A stretch of DNA of 64,000 nucleotides, from assembly GCA_947452555.1 (NCBI GenBank), contig CANGDH010000006.1, forward strand, positions 1 through 64,000, in the 5' to 3' direction. The DNA is from Bacteroidota bacterium (lineage in GTDB: Bacteria > Bacteroidota > Bacteroidia > Chitinophagales > Chitinophagaceae). Under the pieces are notes generated by a model. The model was not told where the DNA came from and made no database searches. It worked only from the letters and a program-made list of their open reading frames with translations. Made by a program: the position numbers and the translations under genes. Shown here in pieces: positions 56,446 to 64,000 of this stretch (positions within the stretch are counted from its first letter, which is position 1; every line of letters begins with the position of its first letter).

Positions 56446-59400
56446 TTAGAACAATGCTCTGAATGCAATCCAGCTTGTGCCATCTGAAATAACTTTTATC
56501 CAATTATTTGATGGTTCTACGCCTATTATTGCAGAGGTAGACGTTGCTGTTGAATTATCTTGAATAATATACTGTGTACTGGTTGTAGCAATACCCAAAG
56601 AATAAGCACTTAAATTTTTAATGGTAAATTCCTTGCCAGCACAACCTATAGCAGTAGGTAAAGTGAATGTTTGTCCAGTAGCTGCAGAATTACTCATTAT
56701 GACATAATTATCATTCAGCGTTAATGTGTAACTAGTGGTTTTTGCAACTAATGTGTTTACCCCTGTTTGCCATGTAGCTAAGCCATTTGCATCAGATGTT
56801 AAAACTTTATTTAAGCCTGCCCCATTTGAGATTTTTACTGTACTACTAAAAGTTGCAGCTCCTGTAACTCCCAATGTTCCCCCCACCATTTCATTACCTG
56901 TAATTGTCGAACTTGATAAAGTTGAAGCACCCGCATTTAAAGTTGAAGATAAACTTAATGATGTACCACTTGCTGCTCCAATTATCGGAGTTACAAGTGT
57001 TGGAGTATTTGACAATACTAAACTACCAGTTCCCGTTGAAGTTGTTGTACCTGTTCCACCATTAGCTATTGCAATGGTTGTTCCACTCCATGTTCCTGTT
57101 GTAATGGTGCCTACTGTTGTAATATCAGTTCCAACTAATTTACTTGAAGCAATACTACCAGCTAACATACTATTAGTTACTTTACTTGTTCCAATAGTTG
57201 AAGTAACCGTTCCTGTTCCAGTTCCTGTAATATCACCAGTCAATGTTATAGTTTGATCACCTGTATTTGATCCACTTAATGTTGCAATACCTAATTTAGC
57301 TTTTATAGAACTCAATGTTTCGTCTCCACTATTTGTTCCTGATGTATTTGAAATTACTCCCGCTTGCACATCTGTTACATAATTTCTATTCAAACTAGGT
57401 GACACATTTGCGGTAGTTGCGTTTGCAGCCATAACATCTGTACTTATAGCTAATCCTAAATTCGTTCTTGCAGCAGCAGCACTCGTTGCACCTGTTCCAC
57501 CATTTGCTATTGCAATGGTTGTTCCACTCCATGTTCCTGTTGTGATGGTGCCTACTGTTGCTAAATTAACTAATGATGTTAATGTAGTATTTGCAGTTGC
57601 TGTAATGTTTCCCGCCATAGTTGCAGTCGTAGCAGTTGTTGCATTACCTGTTGTATTTTGATTTAAAGTTGGAATAGCGTTATAAGAAATTTCTTTTGTT
57701 GTAGTATTATAGAATAAAAAAGAAGCGCTAGATGAATTGTTTATTGGATCCACAAAAAAACCAGCACTAGCCGGATTTAAATTATTACCAGTAGCATTTA
57801 ATGCGATGCTGTTAGCTGCTTGGCTATTACCTGCAAATGCACCAATGGCAACACTATTGGCTCCTTGTCCGTTTTGTCCAGCTGCATATCCAATTGCTAC
57901 AGCAGCTTCTGCTTGAGTGCCACTTTGAGCTGCATTACTTCCAATTGCAATTGAATGGGCACCTTGTGTTCCACCTCCTGAAGCATAGCCAATGTTAAGC
58001 TTGGGAACGTTGGCATTAAACTTGTTATTAAATGTAGTCCAATCGGTACTACTTAAATATCCATTCGTAGTTGAAGTAGACAAGGGAATTGAAAATGTAC
58101 CAGTTGTGTTATTATAAGTTATTGGAGAAGTTGCAGTCAAACCAGTTAACCCTATGCCTCCTAATCCAGCCAATGTATAATTAGGAATGTTTAATATGTT
58201 GCTTGTAAAGCTAGCAGTTCCTGCATTTCCACTTGTAGTTACAGTGATTGGAGATTGATAATCGTTGCCAGCTATTAATGGTGCTTGCACATTGGTACCA
58301 ATCACTAAACCCAAATTTGTTCTTGCAGCAGCGGCATTTGTAGCGCCTGTTCCACCATTAGCTAATGCAATAGTGGTTCCACTCCATGTCCCTGAACTGA
58401 TGGTACCCACGGATTCTAAATTAATTAATGATGTTAATGTTGAATTAGTTGTAGCTGTAATATTGCCTGCTGTTGTAGCTGTAGAAGCATTACCTAAAAA
58501 TTCAGGAGCAGTAATTGAACTATTAAATATTTTTGCACCTGATATAGTTTGTGAACTTGTTGAAATTAAACCTGGATTTATTGCATCTGCAGGAGTTAAT
58601 GTTAATGAAGTACCACTTATATTTCCTCCAGATGAATAAGTTGAAGATGTAGAATAAGTCAACGTATTAACACCCGCAATAATACTAGTTGTACTTGCAG
58701 AAGTCAATCTACCTTTTGCATCCACCGTAAAAGTTGGAATAGCTGTTGATGAACCATAGCTGCCTGCAGTTACTGAAGTATTTGCTAATGTTGAAGAAAA
58801 AGTTCCCATACCAGTACCTGTAATATCTCCAGTTAAAGTGATAGTTTGGTCGCCTGTATTTGTTCCACTTAATGTAGTTATTCCTAGTTTAGTTTTTATT
58901 GAACTTAATGTTTCATCACCACTATTCGTTCCTGAAGTATTTGATATCACTCCCGCTTGTGCGTCGGTTACATAATTTCGATTTATACTTGGAGCAACAT
59001 TTGCAGTAGTTGCGTTTGCAGCCATCACGTCTGTGCTTATAGTCAACCCTAAATTTGTTCTTGCAGCAGCTGCTGTGGTTGCGCCTGTCCCACCATTTGC
59101 TAATGCGATACTAGTTCCACTCCATGTTCCTATACCAATCGTACCAACTGTTGAAATATCAGTTCCAATTAATTTGGATGCAGGAATAGATCCGTATAAT
59201 TTATCGGCAGTAATACTACCCGATAATTTTGAATTAGTAATACTTCCATCCGCAACACCTGCATTTGCATTTTGTGCATCAATATATGTTTTAACTGCCT
59301 TTTGTGTTGGATATAGAATATCACTAGGTGTAGTACTTCCTAAATCGGTAGCTGTCGTTTTATTTAAAACTGCTTCAGCTCCTAAATTTATTAATGCATT

Positions 59401-62061
59401 TACTGAAGTGGTTGCACCAGTTCCTCCTTTTGCAATTGCTAAAGTTGCTCCACTCCAGGTTCCACTAGTAATAGTACCAACTGATGTTATATCAGTACCT
59501 ACTAAATTACTTGCACTAATACTTCCTGCCAGCATTGCATTAGTTACTTTATTCGCCCCAATACTTGTTGTAAAAATGCCTGTCCCTGTTCCTGTAATAT
59601 CCCCTGTTAATGTAATAGTCTGATCTCCCGTATTTGATCCAGTTAAATTAGCGTCTCCAATTAAAGTCAAAGTTTTGCTTGTGGTTCCTCCTGTAACAGT
59701 AAATCCAATAGATTGCGGTGCGATAGTTAAACCATTAATTGTTTTATTACTTAATGCTTCTGAACCTGTCAGTGTAACAATAGTTCCATTTGTTGGTAAA
59801 GTAATATTAGTAGCTCCTGTTGTAGTCAATGTTATTGCATTAGTTCCTGCTGTAATTAAATTACCTCCCAATGTGATTGTTTTACCTGAATTTGCTACAC
59901 CTGTACCACCGTTTGCACCAACAACTATTCCACTACCAGCAATATTTGCAGCTGTTCCTGTTGTATTTTGATTTAATGTCGGGATGTCTCCTGCTACAAT
60001 ATTTCTAAAACTTGGAATACCTGATGCTCCATCAGGAGAAGCAAAAATCGTATTTGCTGCCTGAGATGTAAATGCAGCTTGTTTATTATTAAAATTATTC
60101 CAATCGCTTGAACTTAAAAAACCATTCGTGTTTGTATTGGATTGTGTAATAGAAAAAGTTCCTGAACTTGCGTTATACGTTAAAGGCGCAGACGCGGACA
60201 CTGCATTTCTTGCTTGTGTGTTTGAATAATATTTATTTGTAGCACCTTCCGTAATATTATCACTTGTTAGTGTCACATTTGGACCTGCATTTCCATTCAC
60301 GCTAGTGACTGAAGTTGGAACTGCTAATACAATCCAACTACTAATATCCGAAGCAGGCAATACACTTAATACATAGTTCCTATTATTATCTGTTCTAATA
60401 GCAATACTTCCAACCTGCGCACTTGGAATAGCAAGCATAGCTGCTTCATTTACTACCACTGTAGCACTTTGAAATGAAATAGCAGGTATTTGATTTGAAG
60501 GAATTTTTCCGTCATTACCTAAACTAGCAACTCCATTATTTGCTGCTTTTTCTGTTGAATTTATTTTATTATTAAATGTGTTCCAATCACTTGAAGATAA
60601 AAAACCATCTACTGAAGCACTGGCATTATTTATAGCTATGGTGCTGCCAGTTTTTACTAATGGATTTGAGAAAGTCAAAGGTGCTTGAAAATCCGATGTC
60701 GCATTATTTGCAGCTGATCCAAATGTTCTTTGTGCTAAAACATTAGTACCAATAGCTACACCCAACGCAGCTCTTGCTGTACTTGCTGTGCTTGCACCTG
60801 TTCCTCCATTAGCAATAGACACTATCCCGTTTACATTATCAGCATTACCTATTATATTACCTATTATTTTAGAACCAGTAACTGTCGCAATTTTAGCATC
60901 GGTAACTGCACCATCAAATATTTTTAAAGTTGTAATTGCGTTTGTAGCAACTAATGGGAAATCAGCAGTTCCTGCTAAATCACCAGCAAGTTTAACCTTG
61001 CCTTTTGTATTAATGTCTGCGTCAGCAACACCACCAACAGCTGCATCTACATATGCTTTTACTGCTTTAACACTTGGATATTTGTTATCAGAAGCTGCAT
61101 CTGTTGTTACAGAAATAGATTTATTATTTAAGTTTTCTTTTGTATCTAAAATTAATTGTGCAGCTGAACTTACTGGTTTGTTTATGTCAGTTGTATTATC
61201 TACATTCTCTAATCCTACCATCATTTTGTTAATTCCACTAACAGTTCCAGTGAATGTAGGTGAAGCTAGTGGTGCTTTTAAAGCAATCGTTGTTGTAATT
61301 GGTGTTTGATCAAATGTTTTTAACGCAAGTTGAGCTGGAGTAACATAAATACTATTACTATCTGCTACATTCACTTTTGAATCAAGGCTTGCGTTAATAG
61401 CAGCAGCAGTTAATGAAGTTATATTGGATGCTACTAATGCGTTAACCATTTGCTTGTATGGCGCTAACATGGCAGAAGTGTCTGTTGTAGAAATTTTTGT
61501 TGCAACAGCAGAAGATAAGCTCTGAACTGCTTGAGCTTTTGCATACAAGGATAACATTTTAGTGGTGTCCGCTATATTCAATTTACTATCCAAGGCGCCA
61601 CTAGAGCCAGCATATAATGCATAAGGCACTGTTCCAAACGGGGTCGCTCCTAAATCTATCCAGTCTTTACTATAATCCCAGTTTGGAACAGGGGCGATAG
61701 GTTTTATGGCGATTTTTAAACTTAAAAAATAAGGACCTTTTGCCCACTCAACTTTATCTAAACTTGAAACGATACCACTAGTTCTTGTACCATTACCAAT
61801 ACTAATACCGAAAATACCAGTTGCGTCTGTTGTTGTCTGATGTAATTCTGTTAATACTTTAGTACCAGCTGCAGTACTTTGTATTATACTTGCTTCCACA
61901 TATATCTGTCTATCTTTTGCAGGATTAGAAAAATTATCTCTAGCTACTGCTTGAAAAAAAATACCTACCCCTGATCCTTGAGCAAACAATTGACTTGATA
62001 TTACAGTTAAAAAAAATGCAATAAAAGTCAGGGGGATGTTTACTTTAAAAAACTTGTTCAT
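56446..62061 (-). CDS. Giant repetitive surface fibre/adhesin-like protein (1871 aa)
   Basis: The signal peptide ends at FLTVISSQLFAQ. An N-terminal domain (about 29-155) shows GIFFQAVARDNFSNPAKDRQ, GIFGISIGNGTR and WIDLGATPFGTVPYALYA, a pattern I associate with large Bacteroidota surface proteins. A phage-tail-fibre-like stretch (about 255-345: ALKAPLASPTFTGTVSG, MVGLENVDNTTDINKP) follows. The body is Gly/Thr/Ala/Asn-rich, with five GTWSG-GGTGA repeats (near residues 869, 981, 1227, 1515 and 1658) and repeated NTGDQTITLTGDITGTG and TSGTNSGDETLSSIK units. A YadA-head-like segment (about 1357-1427) has SIAIGSNAAQ, AVAIGYAAGQ and SVAIGAFAG. A small C-terminal domain ends IAFRALF. Cysteine is almost absent. 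No T9SS tail is seen. It is probably an extended, perhaps trimeric, fibre. Confidence 0.85.
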   Translation of the reverse strand: MNKFFKVNIPLTFIAFFLTVISSQLFAQGSGVGIFFQAVARDNFSNPAKDRQIYVEASIIQSTAAGTKVLTELHQTTTDATGIFGISIGNGTRTSGIVSSLDKVEWAKGPYFLSLKIAIKPIAPVPNWDYSKDWIDLGATPFGTVPYALYAGSSGALDSKLNIADTTKMLSLYAKAQAVQSLSSAVATKISTTDTSAMLAPYKQMVNALVASNITSLTAAAINASLDSKVNVADSNSIYVTPAQLALKTFDQTPITTTIALKAPLASPTFTGTVSGINKMMVGLENVDNTTDINKPVSSAAQLILDTKENLNNKSISVTTDAASDNKYPSVKAVKAYVDAAVGGVADADINTKGKVKLAGDLAGTADFPLVATNAITTLKIFDGAVTDAKIATVTGSKIIGNIIGNADNVNGIVSIANGGTGASTASTARAALGVAIGTNVLAQRTFGSAANNATSDFQAPLTFSNPLVKTGSTIAINNASASVDGFLSSSDWNTFNNKINSTEKAANNGVASLGNDGKIPSNQIPAISFQSATVVVNEAAMLAIPSAQVGSIAIRTDNNRNYVLSVLPASDISSWIVLAVPTSVTSVNGNAGPNVTLTSDNITEGATNKYYSNTQARNAVSASAPLTYNASSGTFSITQSNTNTNGFLSSSDWNNFNNKQAAFTSQAANTIFASPDGASGIPSFRNIVAGDIPTLNQNTTGTAANIAGSGIVVGANGGTGVANSGKTITLGGNLITAGTNAITLTTTGATNITLPTNGTIVTLTGSEALSNKTINGLTIAPQSIGFTVTGGTTSKTLTLIGDANLTGSNTGDQTITLTGDITGTGTGIFTTSIGANKVTNAMLAGSISASNLVGTDITSVGTITSGTWSGATLAIAKGGTGATTSVNALINLGAEAVLNKTTATDLGSTTPSDILYPTQKAVKTYIDAQNANAGVADGSITNSKLSGSITADKLYGSIPASKLIGTDISTVGTIGIGTWSGTSIALANGGTGATTAAAARTNLGLTISTDVMAANATTANVAPSINRNYVTDAQAGVISNTSGTNSGDETLSSIKTKLGITTLSGTNTGDQTITLTGDITGTGMGTFSSTLANTSVTAGSYGSSTAIPTFTVDAKGRLTSASTTSIIAGVNTLTYSTSSTYSSGGNISGTSLTLTPADAINPGLISTSSQTISGAKIFNSSITAPEFLGNASTATTAGNITATTNSTLTSLINLESVGTISSGTWSGTTIALANGGTGATNAAAARTNLGLVIGTNVQAPLIAGNDYQSPITVTTSGNAGTASFTSNILNIPNYTLAGLGGIGLTGLTATSPITYNNTTGTFSIPLSTSTTNGYLSSTDWTTFNNKFNANVPKLNIGYASGGGTQGAHSIAIGSNAAQSGTQAEAAVAIGYAAGQNGQGANSVAIGAFAGNSQAANSIALNATGNNLNPASAGFFVDPINNSSSASFLFYNTTTKEISYNAIPTLNQNTTGNATTATTATMAGNITATANTTLTSLVNLATVGTITTGTWSGTTIAIANGGTGATSAAAARTNLGLAISTDVMAANATTANVSPSLNRNYVTDVQAGVISNTSGTNSGDETLSSIKAKLGIATLSGSNTGDQTITLTGDITGTGTGTVTSTIGTSKVTNSMLAGSIASSKLVGTDITTVGTITTGTWSGTTIAIANGGTGTTTSTGTGSLVLSNTPTLVTPIIGAASGTSLSLSSTLNAGASTLSSSTITGNEMVGGTLGVTGAATFSSTVKISNGAGLNKVLTSDANGLATWQTGVNTLVAKTTSYTLTLNDNYVIMSNSAATGQTFTLPTAIGCAGKEFTIKNLSAYSLGIATTSTQYIIQDNSTATSTSAIIGVEPSNNWIKVISDGTSWIAFRALF
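57233..57560. repeat. Long internal direct repeat in the giant gene, copy A
   Basis: This segment encodes, on the minus strand, STDVMAANATTANVSPSLNR, NYVTDVQAGVISNTSGTNSG, DETLSSIKAKLGIATLSG and DITGTGTG, with a flanking GTWSG-GGTGA unit. Copy B at about 58820-59150 encodes nearly the same residues in the same order. DNA identity is high but not perfect, so the duplication is not very recent or is under selection. Confidence 0.75.
58820..59150. repeat. Long internal direct repeat in the giant gene, copy B
   Basis: Second copy of the repeat at 57233-57560, in the same orientation about 1.6 kb away. It encodes STDVMAANATTANVAPSINR, NYVTDAQAGVISNTSGTNSG and DETLSSIKTKLGITTLSG. Differences from copy A are mostly at third codon positions. 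Confidence 0.75.
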
Positions 62062-62069
62062 ATAATAGC

Positions 62070-62582
62070 TTAATTGGCTTTAATAAATTTGATAGCGTCT
62101 ACAAAACTTGTGGACGCTATTTTCAGGACATAGCTTCCCGCTGTCAGACTTCCTAAGTCGATAGTTAATCCTTGGAATAAATTGTAACCTGTTTCCTTTC
62201 GAGTACTAATCATTATACCTTCTGTTGTCCAAACACTTAAATTAAATATTTCAGTAAGTGGTGGTGTATTTATCAACTTCACGCTGGTAACATTACTTAC
62301 TGGGTTAGGATATAGTTTGATGCCAAGTGTATTAAACTGCATTTTCACTTCGCAGTTTATTGCGAACTGTCCGTCACTGCGATCCCCCTTTAATACCGCA
62401 ATACCCGACTGTACGTCAATACAAGCTGCTGTACTTTTAAAATTAATCGCAGCTATATTACTAGACGTTCCCGCAAAACTTCCAATACTACTCATCATAA
62501 ATCCCTGCGCTGCCGCTTGCTTTGCAGTGACTAATATGATGATTAGCATGGCCGTCAAAAAATAGAGTTTATTCAATTTCAT
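62070..62582 (-). CDS. Small secreted protein with T9SS type A sorting domain
   Basis: This 170-residue protein has a signal peptide (MKLNKLYFLTAMLIIILVTA), a mature part of only about 65 residues with two cysteines (TAACIDVQSG and FAINCEVKM), and a C-terminal Por-secretion/T9SS sorting domain (about 90-170). The sorting domain shows LGIKLYPNPVSNVTSVKL, IFNLSVWTTEGIMI and GSLTAGSYVLKIAS. Such tails direct export by the T9SS and are usually cleaved at the surface. It lies 8 nt before the giant gene and 24 nt after the lipoprotein gene. The role of the small cargo is unknown. Confidence 0.85.
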   Translation of the reverse strand: MKLNKLYFLTAMLIIILVTAKQAAAQGFMMSSIGSFAGTSSNIAAINFKSTAACIDVQSGIAVLKGDRSDGQFAINCEVKMQFNTLGIKLYPNPVSNVTSVKLINTPPLTEIFNLSVWTTEGIMISTRKETGYNLFQGLTIDLGSLTAGSYVLKIASTSFVDAIKFIKAN

Positions 62583-62606
62583 TATTTTAATTACTATTAA
62601 TGATCC

Positions 62607-63035
62607 CTAGTTTTTATTGCTATAAAAAAGCTTAGTGGTCACAGTACTAATGGTATAGGTTAAAACCATATGTTTGTCTCCCATAGATTCAATAGTATAG
62701 ATATACTCAATACTCCCACCATTACTCGTTTTAGCTTGTACCTGTATTTGTAACTGACCATTAATTTTCTCTACGGTATAGATTCCACTAATACCATCCG
62801 AGTCAACTGTAGTTAAATTTTTCAAGAAATTTATAAAGTAAGTAGACTGTCCAACATATGTTTTTGTTTTCACCGAGGTACCTGTAAAAGTTTGTGCATA
62901 GTCCAAGTACCAGGTTTTGTCGGATATCATTTTATAAGACAAGCTTGTCTCAGCACCTGCTGTGTCCTTAGAACATCCAGTTAAATAGATCGCCGCGATC
63001 AGTAAGATCAAAGTATATTGAAATATTTTTTTCAT
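62607..63035 (-). CDS. Small lipoprotein of unknown function
   Basis: This 142-residue protein has a lipoprotein signal peptide (MKKIFQYTLILLIAAIYLTG) with lipobox LTGC, so Cys21 is the likely lipidated residue. The mature part looks like a small beta-barrel or lipocalin-like fold: SDKTWYLDYAQTFTGTSVKT, SGIYTVEKINGQLQIQVQAK and MVLTYTISTVTTKLFY. Several Bacteroidota lipocalin-like lipoproteins share this W-x-L start, but the family is not certain. It lies 30 nt after the outer-membrane barrel gene in the fibre operon. Confidence 0.78.
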   Translation of the reverse strand: MKKIFQYTLILLIAAIYLTGCSKDTAGAETSLSYKMISDKTWYLDYAQTFTGTSVKTKTYVGQSTYFINFLKNLTTVDSDGISGIYTVEKINGQLQIQVQAKTSNGGSIEYIYTIESMGDKHMVLTYTISTVTTKLFYSNKN

Positions 63036-63065
63036 TGTCTAATGGTATAATGGTTCTGTCGACGT

Positions 63066-63863
63066 TTAGAATACATCACTTGCTTTTATCTTCATACCTA
63101 GCTCCAAACTATTCATATTGGTGCTAATAGGTGATTTAGTGATGGAGTTAATCCCTTGCCTATAATGCAGGAACAATGTGTAATAAGATTTATTATCAAA
63201 CGCTAGCCCTATATCTGCTTTTAGCATAAAACGTTGGTAGTTATTGTTCACTAAATTGTCAGCGCCTTGTCCTGATAAGCGCGTGTCCAAACTAGGACCT
63301 GCAATTACATAAAACTTGTATTTAGCAGTATCTGTGATGGGAATTAGTTTTTTGTAATGTGCTGCAATACTCAAAGTGAAGAACTGATCGTCTGCCTTAA
63401 AATGAGAGAATGAACCAATAAAAGGAGCCAATGTGCCGGCGTCCTTATAATTAGTACCAGTCGCAATTTTATTTAAACAAAAGGCAAAAGAATAAGCATG
63501 ATTTTGCTTGAACTTGCCGTCTACCGTAAAACCAGCATAATAACCTGGCTTGAATACGTTTTTATTATAATCTGACAGATCGTAGTTAAATGGCGCATTA
63601 TACCCCCCAGCTTTGATGTTTTGCTTTGAAAAGTTAATACCTGCAGTTAAGAACACGTCATTGTCCGTGAAGTCTACAAAAACCTTATCCCATGATTTAA
63701 TGACCTCTTTTTTGAATTTACGAACACGCTCCGAAAGCGGCTTATTTAAGTACAAATTATCTTCCTGCTTTTTTGTTAGCTTTTTTAAATTCGGCGTTTG
63801 GGCCTGAACTGTGATTAATGAACATAATAAAACACAAGACAAAAAGAATTTACCTTTTAGCAT
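63066..63863 (-). CDS. Outer-membrane beta-barrel protein, first gene of the fibre operon
   Basis: This 265-residue protein has a signal peptide (MLKGKFFLSCVLLCSLITVQA), a charged helical N-terminal segment (about 25-60), and then alternating strands: DVFLTAGINFSKQNIKAGGY, PGYYAGFTVDGKFKQNHAYS, FFTLSIAAHYKKLIPI, KFYVIAGPSLDTR and LELGMKIKASDVF. This fits a small outer-membrane barrel of about 8-10 strands. It is not recognisably PorP/SprF. As first gene of the operon it may anchor or export the surface proteins encoded downstream, but that is inference. Confidence 0.78.
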   Translation of the reverse strand: MLKGKFFLSCVLLCSLITVQAQTPNLKKLTKKQEDNLYLNKPLSERVRKFKKEVIKSWDKVFVDFTDNDVFLTAGINFSKQNIKAGGYNAPFNYDLSDYNKNVFKPGYYAGFTVDGKFKQNHAYSFAFCLNKIATGTNYKDAGTLAPFIGSFSHFKADDQFFTLSIAAHYKKLIPITDTAKYKFYVIAGPSLDTRLSGQGADNLVNNNYQRFMLKADIGLAFDNKSYYTLFLHYRQGINSITKSPISTNMNSLELGMKIKASDVF

Positions 63864-63883
63864 AGCAATCTGATTTCTATTAT

Positions 63884-63932
63884 CGAATTAGAACATCATT
63901 GTCAAAACGACATAGATAAAAGATCTAATTCG
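63884..63932. promoter_or_regulatory. Inverted repeat upstream of the fibre operon
   Basis: CGAATTAGA (63884-63892) and TCTAATTCG (63924-63932) are exact reverse complements separated by 31 nt. They lie 20-70 nt upstream of the first gene's ATG, where an operator would be expected. The remaining sequence to the window edge shows no gene. Confidence 0.4.
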
Positions 63933-64000
63933 GGAGCGAAACTAGAAACTAATCAAGGGTTGGAGGAGCTCAATAGTCTAAACTTTGTACTGATTTAGAA

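Noticed and set aside
59033-59623. 196-codon plus-strand open frame inside the giant gene, and similar ones at 56735-57256, 58265-58639 and 60788-61309
   Set aside because: They mirror the Thr/Gly/Ala-rich repeats of the minus-strand gene, encode Val/Pro-rich low-complexity protein and lack signal or domain features, so they are shadows.
56446-62061. CRISPR-like or minisatellite array
   Set aside because: Repeats are degenerate, coding and unevenly spaced, and the differences fall mostly at third codon positions. They are protein repeats.
50596-62582. Prophage or tail-fibre island
   Set aside because: Tail-fibre-like motifs are present, but there is no capsid, portal, terminase, integrase, holin or att site, and nearly all the proteins have signal peptides, which phage fibres lack.
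63066-63863. PorP/SprF-type T9SS membrane protein
   Set aside because: It is a small OM barrel, but the family's characteristic N-terminal sequence is not seen and the gene is not linked to gldKLMN.

Overview
The window is a chromosomal segment of a low-GC member of the Bacteroidota, most likely Chitinophagaceae and perhaps close to Sediminibacterium; the family-level placement is inference. The evidence is a gldKLMN cluster for gliding/type IX secretion (T9SS), a T9SS C-terminal sorting domain, two TonB-dependent receptors, a hemD-DUF4271 pair, secreted proteins that begin with the TGIGTT motif, and many -7 promoter boxes of the Bacteroidota type TAnnTTTG. No tRNA, rRNA, CRISPR array, transposase or phage structural gene was seen.

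Layout. 1-10 kb is housekeeping: F0 ATP synthase subunits c (partial) and a, an ABC exporter, Rel (p)ppGpp enzyme, PurA, an acidic unknown protein, a lytic transglycosylase, GatA and TatA. 10-15.5 kb is a minus-strand block with L19, RNase Y, ZapA, a small coiled-coil protein and PheT. A 626-bp gap (15484-16109) holds two large imperfect palindromes and the dnaB promoter. 16-29 kb carries DnaB, RsmE, a GNAT-like protein, DnaX, a SUI1 protein, GpmI, a haem-binding protein, EngB, a second ABC exporter and UvrC. 29-34 kb is gldKLMN. 34-45 kb holds a DUF255 thioredoxin-fold protein, HemD, DUF4271, HemW, GpsA, an efflux adaptor with its TolC-type channel, and an amino-acid permease. 44.7-47 kb is a cobalamin riboswitch that controls a BtuB-like receptor, followed by a MarC-family protein. 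47.7-50.5 kb is a haem/metal-type TonB receptor with a small companion gene.

The accessory part is 50.6-63.9 kb, a very compact minus-strand operon. In transcription order it encodes an outer-membrane barrel, a lipoprotein, a tiny protein with a T9SS sorting tail, a 1871-residue repetitive fibre protein, a receiver-less LuxR-type HTH protein, and then a repeated pair: a TGIGTT protein followed by a lectin-type protein ending YGL. The pair occurs twice intact, and a third copy is a frameshifted remnant. Genes overlap by 11-14 nt or lie 2-36 nt apart. I read this as a surface fibre/adhesion locus that may use the T9SS encoded 20 kb away. I know of no name for this arrangement and consider it the best candidate for an undescribed system here.

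Limits: domain calls come from reading the translations, without database searches. Start codons were chosen from sequence context, and several were moved downstream from the longest frame. Promoter calls rest on the -7 box and are hypotheses.
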